From positions 1-6,491 of the forward strand of contig JACQQR010000257.1 in the NCBI GenBank assembly GCA_016206875.1: a DNA stretch of 6,491 nucleotides. The letters are read 5' to 3'. Source of the DNA: Candidatus Omnitrophota bacterium (GTDB lineage: Bacteria; Omnitrophota; Omnitrophia; Omnitrophales; JACROU01). Under the pieces are notes generated by a model. The model was given only the letters and a program-made list of their open reading frames with translations. It was not told the DNA's origin and did not search any database. Positions 1-5,300 of this stretch are shown here, one piece after another; position 1 is the first letter of the stretch, and every line of letters starts with the position of its first letter. The position numbers were made by a program, and so were the translations under genes.

Positions 1-359
1 CGATTGGCCCGGCCTTAGGCCAGCACGGCGTTAATATTATGGAATTTTGCAAGCAATTCAACGCCAAGACTCAGGATAAGCAGGGCACGATTCTTCCCGT
101 GGTTCTCACCGTTTATGAAGATAAATCTTTTAGTTTTATTCTTAAATCTCCGCCCGTTGCCGTCATGCTCAAAAAAATGGCGGGTATTGCCAAAGCATCC
201 GGCCAGCCCAACCGTTTGAAAATCGGGAAGCTTACGGTGCAAGATGTTGAAAGAATAGCCAAAGATAAATTAAGTGATATGAATACCACCAATATTCAGG
301 CAGCGATGCGTATCGTGGAAGGCACAGCACGCAGCATGGGTATTGAAATTGTGAAATAA
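1..359 (+). CDS. rplK: 50S ribosomal protein L11 (5'-truncated by window edge)
   Basis: L11 sits at the base of the L7/L12 stalk, binds the GTPase-associated region of 23S rRNA and helps elongation factors and the stringent-response enzyme RelA act on the ribosome. The visible 118 codons begin inside the conserved N-terminal block, reading IGPALGQHGVNIMEFCKQFN from base 3, and run to a TAA at 357–359. By comparison with the usual 140–145 residue protein about 23–24 residues are missing upstream of the window, so the ATG at 39 (the Met of the NIMEF motif) is internal and not the start. The N-terminal domain continues through VVLTVYEDKSFSF and PPVAVMLKKMAG. The C-terminal rRNA-binding domain ends with RIVEGTARSMGIEIV, which fits the L11 family signature. 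Its position first in a rplK–rplA–rplJ–rplL–rpoB order matches the usual operon. Its promoter and leader, where L1 control acts in E. coli, lie outside the window. Confidence 0.98.
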   Translation, partial: IGPALGQHGVNIMEFCKQFNAKTQDKQGTILPVVLTVYEDKSFSFILKSPPVAVMLKKMAGIAKASGQPNRLKIGKLTVQDVERIAKDKLSDMNTTNIQAAMRIVEGTARSMGIEIVK

Positions 360-361
360 GC

Positions 362-390
362 ATTGGGGAAGGGAGTTGCCTTTCCCCGAT
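362..390 (+). promoter_or_regulatory. Strong RNA hairpin in the rplK–rplA gap
   Basis: Two bases after the rplK stop, the arm GGGGAAGGG (365–373) pairs with CCTTTCCCC (379–387) around the 5-nt loop AGTTG. One pair is G·U. The stem extends outward by A-T, T-A and T·G to 362 and 390, giving about 12 pairs in total. It is not followed by a T-tract (the next bases are AGCCTCACCC), so it does not look like a canonical intrinsic terminator. A second small stem, AGCCT 391–395 with AGGCT 405–409, follows directly; its 392–396 arm could instead pair with GAGGC at 419–423. Plausible roles are mRNA 3'-end protection, a processing site, a weak attenuator or a ribosomal-protein operator. The function is inferred, but the pairing is read directly from the sequence. 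Confidence 0.6.
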
Positions 391-444
391 AGCCTCACCC
401 CGGCAGGCTTTCTCACCGGAGGCGCAGACCCAGGACACAATTTT

Positions 445-460
445 CGGAGGAGTGAATGTG
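445..460 (+). promoter_or_regulatory. rplA ribosome binding site and GTG start choice
   Basis: CGGAGGA at 445–451 is a strong Shine–Dalgarno sequence. Two in-frame GTG codons follow, at 452 and 458. The first lies only one base or less from the purine core, which is too close. The second is 6–7 bases away, which is near ideal, and gives an N-terminus (MKKRSKRYQE) that lines up with the usual L1 start. An ATG at 456–458 overlaps the preferred GTG in another frame and is followed at once by TGA, so it encodes nothing beyond a start–stop. Confidence 0.75.
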
Positions 461-1153
461 AAGAAAAGGAGCAAGCGTTACCAGGAGAGGGCAAAAGGGG
501 TTGATGCAAAGAAGCGGTATCCGTTAAACGAGGCCCTTGCCATTTTAAAACAGTTCCCCAAAAGTAAATATGACGAATCGGTAGAGCTGAATATTCAGTT
601 GGGTGTGGATACAGCCAAGGCTGAAGAAAATGTGCGCGGGACAGTTCAGCTTCCGAATGGAACCGGGAAAGCCGTGAAAGTTCTTTGCATTTGCAAAGGG
701 GAAGAAGCCAAGGCGGCCCAGACCGCAGGCGCTGATTATGTGGGAGCCGATGAGTATATTTCAAAAATTCAGGAGGGCTGGATTGATTTTGATGTTCTGG
801 TAGCCCATCCGGACATGATGCGTGACCTTAGCAAACTGGGAAGAGTGTTGGGTCCGAAAGGTTTAATGCCCTCGCCCAAAGCCGGAACCGTTTCACCGGA
901 TGTGGCGAAAGCGGTAAAAGAAATCAAAAAAGGAAAAATTGAGTTTAAAAGCGATAAAACAGGCGGATTACACGTCATTTGCGGCAAAATATCATTTACT
1001 GAAAATGCCCTCCGGGAAAATGCCCAATCCATTTATAAAACCCTATTGGAACAAAGACCTTCTTCAGTCAAAGGGGCGTTTATTAAAACCGTATCCATAG
1101 CTACCACACAGGGTCCGGGGCTTACATTAGAAGTAACCTCTTTGGCCGCTTGA
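458..1153 (+). CDS. rplA: 50S ribosomal protein L1
   Basis: L1 forms the mobile L1 stalk of the large subunit, binds 23S rRNA near the E site and takes part in release of deacylated tRNA. In many bacteria it also represses its own operon by binding an mRNA site that mimics its rRNA target. From the GTG at 458 the protein has 231 residues, close to the 225–235 usual for the family. The N-terminal part of domain I shows KRYQERAKGVDAKKRYPL and LGVDTAKAEENVRGTVQLP. The central domain follows, with KAAQTAGADYVGADEYISKI and FDVLVAHPDMM. The family signature is present as LSKLGRVLGPKGLMPSPKAG, with GPKGLMP at residues 132–138. Domain I closes with KGKIEFKSDKTGGLHV and the GPGLTLEV tail. The gene is preceded by a 98-nt structured gap and followed by rplJ after only 28 nt. 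A start at 452 would add two residues and is less likely on ribosome binding site spacing. Nothing suggests damage or transfer. Confidence 0.97.
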   Translation: MKKRSKRYQERAKGVDAKKRYPLNEALAILKQFPKSKYDESVELNIQLGVDTAKAEENVRGTVQLPNGTGKAVKVLCICKGEEAKAAQTAGADYVGADEYISKIQEGWIDFDVLVAHPDMMRDLSKLGRVLGPKGLMPSPKAGTVSPDVAKAVKEIKKGKIEFKSDKTGGLHVICGKISFTENALRENAQSIYKTLLEQRPSSVKGAFIKTVSIATTQGPGLTLEVTSLAA

Positions 1154-1181
1154 TGGTGCTATGAATTGATGGAGCTAGAAA
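1154..1181 (+). promoter_or_regulatory. Short rplA–rplJ junction with rplJ ribosome binding site
   Basis: Only 28 nt separate the rplA stop from the rplJ ATG. TGGAG at 1170–1174 is a moderate Shine–Dalgarno sequence, 7 nt from the start at 1182. In E. coli this junction is hundreds of bases long and holds a promoter and the L10–L12 binding leader; no such leader can fit here. Two tiny frames occur: ATG 1153–1155, fused to the rplA stop as TGATG and ending at 1164, and ATG 1169–1171, ending at 1189 across the rplJ start. They are probably chance, though compatible with reinitiation. Confidence 0.6.
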
Positions 1182-1736
1182 ATGCCTAATGTTGAAAAAC
1201 AGGTTATGTTAAAGGAGTTGACTAAAAAGGTAGAGCATAAACCGTATGTTTTTTTTGCTCAATTTAGCAAACTTTCCGCAGGCGATGTGAGCGCTCTTCG
1301 TCAAAACCTTCAAAAAGAAGCCGCTCATTGCACGGTGGTAAAAAACACATTGCTTAGAAGGGTTTTGGGGGATGCGGTACAAGATTCGGCCGCATTTATC
1401 GAGGGGCAAACACTGATAACAACCTGCGTAGAGGAGCCTCAAAAAGTTTCCAAAGTTTTGGTGACTTTTGCAAAAGAAAAAGAAGAGTCCTTCAAGTTAA
1501 AGGGCGCCTTTATCGAAGGCCGCGCCTTTGAAAAAGCCTACATAACGGAACTGGCAAAGCTCCCTGGTAAAAAAGAGCTGCTCACTAAAGTAGTGACAGG
1601 AGTTAAGTCTCCGATCACAGGTTTTGTCTTGACCTTACATGCAATCGTCCGGTCTTTCGTGGTGGTGGTAAACGAAATTGCCAGGAAAAAAGGTGAGAGC
1701 CAAGCGGCTCCGGCCGAGGCGCCCCAGGGTGAGTAG
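1182..1736 (+). CDS. rplJ: 50S ribosomal protein L10
   Basis: L10 anchors the L7/L12 dimers to the ribosome, next to L11, and with L12 recruits translational GTPases. The complex also represses its own mRNA in well-studied bacteria. The protein has 184 residues, slightly longer than the typical 165–180. The N-terminal globular domain is clear: EKQVMLKELTKKVEHKPYVF, SALRQNLQKEAAHCTVVKNT and LLRRVL (residues 5–62). It continues with FKLKGAFIEGRAF (104–116) and ELAKLPGKKELL (123–134). Residues about 145–172 form the long C-terminal helix that binds the L12 N-terminal domains, with an unbroken VVVV run at 160–163. The last dozen residues (about 173–184) are a loose Ala/Pro/Glu tail that probably accounts for the extra length. 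The ATG at 1182 has a Shine–Dalgarno sequence at 1170–1174. The number of L12 dimers held cannot be fixed by eye from the helix length. Confidence 0.96.
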   Translation: MPNVEKQVMLKELTKKVEHKPYVFFAQFSKLSAGDVSALRQNLQKEAAHCTVVKNTLLRRVLGDAVQDSAAFIEGQTLITTCVEEPQKVSKVLVTFAKEKEESFKLKGAFIEGRAFEKAYITELAKLPGKKELLTKVVTGVKSPITGFVLTLHAIVRSFVVVVNEIARKKGESQAAPAEAPQGE

Positions 1737-1760
1737 AAAAATTTTAGAAATTTTATGAGA
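1735..1760 (+). repeat. AT-rich imperfect repeat and weak hairpin between rplJ and rplL
   Basis: The gap begins with two near copies of an AGAAA…TTTTA unit (1735–1746 and 1746–1755). AAAATTT 1738–1744 can pair with AAATTTT 1748–1754 around a 3-nt loop. The stem has only A-T pairs and would be weak. A single-stranded AT-rich stretch ahead of a strong ribosome binding site is typical of translation-enhancing leaders that favour S1 binding, but that role is inferred. Confidence 0.4.
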
Positions 1761-1782
1761 ACGGCTTTACATAGCGACCAAA

Positions 1783-1799
1783 GGGAGGAAAGACCAATG
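1783..1799 (+). promoter_or_regulatory. Strong ribosome binding site of rplL
   Basis: GGGAGGA at 1783–1789 lies 7 nt before the ATG at 1797 and is the best Shine–Dalgarno sequence in the window. It supports 1797 as a used start. An upstream in-frame ATG at 1755 has no such element. A further purine-rich run (AGGAAAGGA, 1844–1852) precedes another in-frame ATG at 1857, so a second initiation site is possible. Confidence 0.7.
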
Positions 1800-2249
1800 A
1801 GTGAACAGTTGGCTGCACAAGTGGAAGAAAAGCAAAAAGAAGAAAGGAAAGGACACATGGAATTATCCGAGAAGAGTCAGAAAATTCTTACTGCCGTTGA
1901 GGAGCTTACCGTAATAGAACTCGCAAATCTTGTGAAGGCTCTTGAAGAAAAGTTTGGAGTTTCGGCACAAGCAGCTGTAGCTGTTGCCGCGCCAGGAGCC
2001 GGAGCAGGGGGTGGTGCCCAAGCCGCTCAGGAAGAAAAAACCTCTTTTACAGTGGTTTTGAAAGAGGCGGGGGCCAACAAAATCAATGTAATTAAGGAAG
2101 TGCGCGGCGTAACCAGCCTGGGGCTCAAAGAAGCCAAGGATCTTGTTGAAGGCGCTCCCAAGAATGTAAAAGAGGGCGTCACGAAAGAAGAAGCGGATAA
2201 AATTAAGAAGGCCCTGGAAGCTGCCGGCGCAAAGGTTGAGATTAAATAG
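1797..2249 (+). CDS. rplL: 50S ribosomal protein L7/L12
   Basis: L7/L12 is the multicopy stalk protein that recruits and stimulates the translational GTPases EF-Tu, EF-G, IF2 and RF3. From the ATG at 1797 it has 150 residues, longer than the usual 120–130. The excess is a charged 20-residue lead (MSEQLAAQVEEKQKEERKGH). The dimerisation and L10-binding domain follows at about residues 21–57, including ELTVIELANLVKALEEKFGV. An Ala/Gly-rich flexible hinge spans about 58–80. The C-terminal factor-binding domain covers 81–150 and carries the invariant core NKINVIKEVRGVTSLGLKEA and a KALEAAGAKVEIK ending. The alternative ATG at 1857 would give a 130-residue protein of standard size, and also has upstream purines. 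I prefer 1797 on ribosome binding site strength, but the N-terminus is the least certain boundary here. The stop is TAG at 2247–2249. Confidence 0.95.
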   Translation: MSEQLAAQVEEKQKEERKGHMELSEKSQKILTAVEELTVIELANLVKALEEKFGVSAQAAVAVAAPGAGAGGGAQAAQEEKTSFTVVLKEAGANKINVIKEVRGVTSLGLKEAKDLVEGAPKNVKEGVTKEEADKIKKALEAAGAKVEIK

Positions 2250-2362
2250 TCACAATAAAAAGATTATTGATTTCGGTTTGGTCGTGTGTGGAAATGGAAT
2301 AATTTCCTATATCCGAATCGTATCTCAATTCCACAAAATCCCAGAAAAGGAAAAGGCCTTAT
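2250..2362 (+). promoter_or_regulatory. rplL–rpoB intergenic leader with alternative stems
   Basis: This gap holds inverted repeats that cannot all pair at once. GGAAAT 2290–2295 pairs locally with ATTTCC 2302–2307 around a 6-nt loop. TGTGGAA 2287–2293 pairs at longer range with TTCCACA 2329–2335, extendable past an A·A mismatch to 2297 and 2325. TGGAAT 2295–2300 also matches ATTCCA 2328–2333. In E. coli the same junction carries a partial terminator and an RNase III site that set RNA polymerase synthesis below stalk-protein synthesis. Here no GC-rich stem with a T-tract is seen, and no well-spaced -35/-10 pair. The rpoB ribosome binding site is a modest AAAGG at 2352–2356, 6 nt before the ATG, preceded by another AAAAGG at 2345–2350. 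Confidence 0.5.
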
Positions 2363-5300
2363 ATGACTGAAGTTAAGGAACGCAAGTCTTTTGCCAAAAT
2401 TCCGGATTGCATGGAACTTCCGAATTTGGTGGAAATTCAAATCAAGTCTTATGATCAGTTTCTCCAGTTGGACAGGCCCCGGAAACGCAGAAAAAAGCAG
2501 GGATTGGATGCGGCATTCCAGGATTGCTTTCCTATCGAAAGCTTTGACGGAACTTGCCGCCTTGAGTATGTAGGCTACACGCTTGGAAAGCCAAAATATT
2601 CAATCGCTGAATGTCATAAAAGGGGCATGACCTATGCGGCGCCTCTAAAAGTACAACTCCGGCTGCTTCGTAAAGGGATCGCCAAAGAGCAGGAAGTGTA
2701 CATGGGAGAGCTTCCTTTCATGACAGAAACCGGAACCTTCATCATTAATGGCGCTGAGCGCGTTGTGGTGAGCCAGCTCCACCGTTCGCCGGGAATTTCG
2801 CTGGAAGAAACCCTCCATCCCAGCGGCAAGAAAATTTATAGTGTTCGCATTATTCCTTACCGGGGAGCCTGGGTGGAATTTGAAGCGGATATCAATGACA
2901 TCTTGTATGCCTATATTGATAGGCGCCGGAAAATTCTCGCTACGACACTGCTGCGTGCTGTGGGTTTCTCCACCAACTACGATATTCTCAAAGCCGTCTA
3001 TGAAGTAGAAAAAGTTACTGATTTTACCCGCGCTTCCTTTAAAAAATTAGAGAGTCATTATTTGGCTAAGGAAGTGGTCAATCCTGAAACAAAGGATGTG
3101 ATTGCTGAGGGCGGCGCCCGGCTTACCCGTGAGCTTTTAGAATATTTTATCACCCATGGCGTAAATGAACTTCGTATCGTGAAACTTCCCTCCGATGAAA
3201 TTTCCTTGATGAACACACTTGAAAAAGATCCCTACCATAATTCTGAAGAAGCGCAAATCGCCATTTATAAAAGAATTCGCCCCGGAGATCCTCCAACAAA
3301 AGAAAGCGCCGAGGACCTGGTGAAAAAATTATTTTTTGACATCAGCCGGTATGATTTGGGCAGGGTCGGCCGCTTTATGCTGAACCGCAAGTTGAAATTG
3401 AACACAAGTTTGGATGAATATTGCCTAAAGCCCGAAGATATTATTCAGGCATTAAAAGCATTGCTCCAGCTAAAAGATGGCGGGATTCGTGTGGATGATA
3501 TCGATCACCTGGGTAATCGCAGGGTCCGCTCGGTGGGAGAATTGCTCCAAAACCAATTCCGTGTCGGTTTGGCTCGCATGAAACGTTCCGCGCTCGAACG
3601 TATGTCGATTTATGATTTAGATTCGGTGATGCCGCACAATTTAATCAATCCCAAATTGGTTTCCGCTTCGATTAAAGATTTTTTTGGACGCAGTCAGCTC
3701 AGCCAGTTCATGGATCAAACCAACCCACTCGCCGAGCTCACGCATAAGCGCCGTCTCAGTGCTCTAGGGCCGGGCGGTTTGTCCAGGGAGCGGGCGGGTT
3801 TTGAAGTCAGAGACGTGCATCCGTCTCATTATGGCCGTATTTGTCCTATTGAAACCCCTGAAGGTCCCAATATCGGCTTGATTGCTTCTTTAAGCACTTT
3901 TGCCCAGGTCAACGAAATCGGCTTTTTGGAAAGTCCGTATCGCCGTGTGGAAAAAGGCCGCGTGACTGAAAAGATTGATTATTTAACGGCGGACATCGAA
4001 GATAAATATACGATTGCTCAGGCCAACGCAAGAATTGATTCGAAGGGGAATTTTTTGGATGAAAGAATTGATTCGCGCTTTCGCGGAGACTTTCCAAAAG
4101 TAACCAAAGACAAATTAGATTACATGGATGTTTCACCCAAGCAGCTTGTCAGCGTGGCCGCTTCCTTGATTCCGTTTCTTGAGCATGACGACGCCAATCG
4201 CGCTTTGATGGGTTCAAACATGCAACGGCAGGCGGTTCCGCTGCTTGAAACTGAATCTCCACTGGTTGGAACCGGAATGGAACACCGAGTGGCAAAAGAT
4301 TCGGGCGCTGCGTTAATCGCTAAAGAAAAAGGAACTGTCAAATTTGTTTCCGCCAGTGAAATTCATATTGATGATCTGGTGTATAAATTGAAGAAGTTTG
4401 AACGTTCCAATGCCGGCACTTGTATCAATCAGCATCCTTTAGTTACGGAGGGAGAGAAAGTCAAAAGAGGTCAGATCCTTGCCGATGGCGCCGCCACTCA
4501 AGGTGGCGAACTTGCGTTAGGCAAAAATATCCTGGTCGCTTTCCTTCCTTGGCGCGGATACAACTTCGAAGACGCTATTTTGGTCAGCCAGCGCCTTGTC
4601 CGGGATGATATCTACACCTCAATTCATATCGAAGAATTTGAAATTGAGGCTCGTGATACGAAGTTAGGCAACGAAGAAATCACTCGCGATATACCGAATA
4701 TAGGGGAAGATGCGCTGAAGGATCTGGATGAAGAAGGAGTCATTCGGGTCGGAGCGGAAGTGAAACCCGGTGATATCCTTGCCGGGAAAATTACTCCAAA
4801 GACGGAAACCGAACTTTCTCCGGAAGAAAAATTGCTCCGCGCAATTTTTGGAGAAAAAGCAGGGGACGTGCGTGATGCTTCTTTGTCGGTTCCTCCCGGA
4901 GTAGAAGGCATTGTGGTGGATGTGAAGGTCTTCCAAAGGAAAGAATCCAAGCCTAAAACCAGAGAAGAGAAGCGTCAAGAATTAAAAGAGATCAATGAAA
5001 TCAAGGAAAAATATCATCACCGGATTGAAGCGCTGAAACGCGAGCGCTACAACAAAGTTTCCGCCCTGATTGTGGGAAAGAAACTCGCAGAGCCTCTTTT
5101 GGACGATGTGCTGGGCGAGGAAATCATGAAGTCCGGTAAAGTGTTTGAGAAAAAAGATCTCAAAAAGCTTGAAGAATGCGACTTTGATTCCATTCGGATT
5201 GAAGATGATGCGGAGGCCGAAGAAAGCATTCGCAAAGTTTCCCGGGTGTGGGGCGATGAAATCGACGAGCTGGTCGAGGAACGCGCCCGTGAAATTGATC

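Noticed and set aside
365..413. Intrinsic terminator after rplK
   Set aside because: The strong hairpin is followed by AGCCTCACCC rather than a T-tract, and the small second stem has only a short TTTCT after it; the downstream genes belong to the same operon.
270..764. 164-codon minus-strand open frame across the rplK end and rplA
   Set aside because: It is antisense to two conserved ribosomal protein genes and the intervening gap; the translation has no recognisable domain and no convincing start context.
1755..1796. Upstream ATG that would extend L7/L12 to 164 residues
   Set aside because: It has no ribosome binding site, sits in the AT-rich leader, and its added residues would run through the strong Shine–Dalgarno sequence of the 1797 start.
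2267..2313. Promoter for rpoB using TTGATT or TTGGTC with AT-rich -10 candidates
   Set aside because: No pair of hexamers has acceptable 16–18 nt spacing with a good -10; TTGATT at 2267 and AATAAT at 2298 are too far apart.
4420..4608. 62-codon plus-strand frame inside rpoB
   Set aside because: It is out of frame within a conserved part of rpoB, with a composition-driven Arg/Ser-rich translation and no independent start signal.
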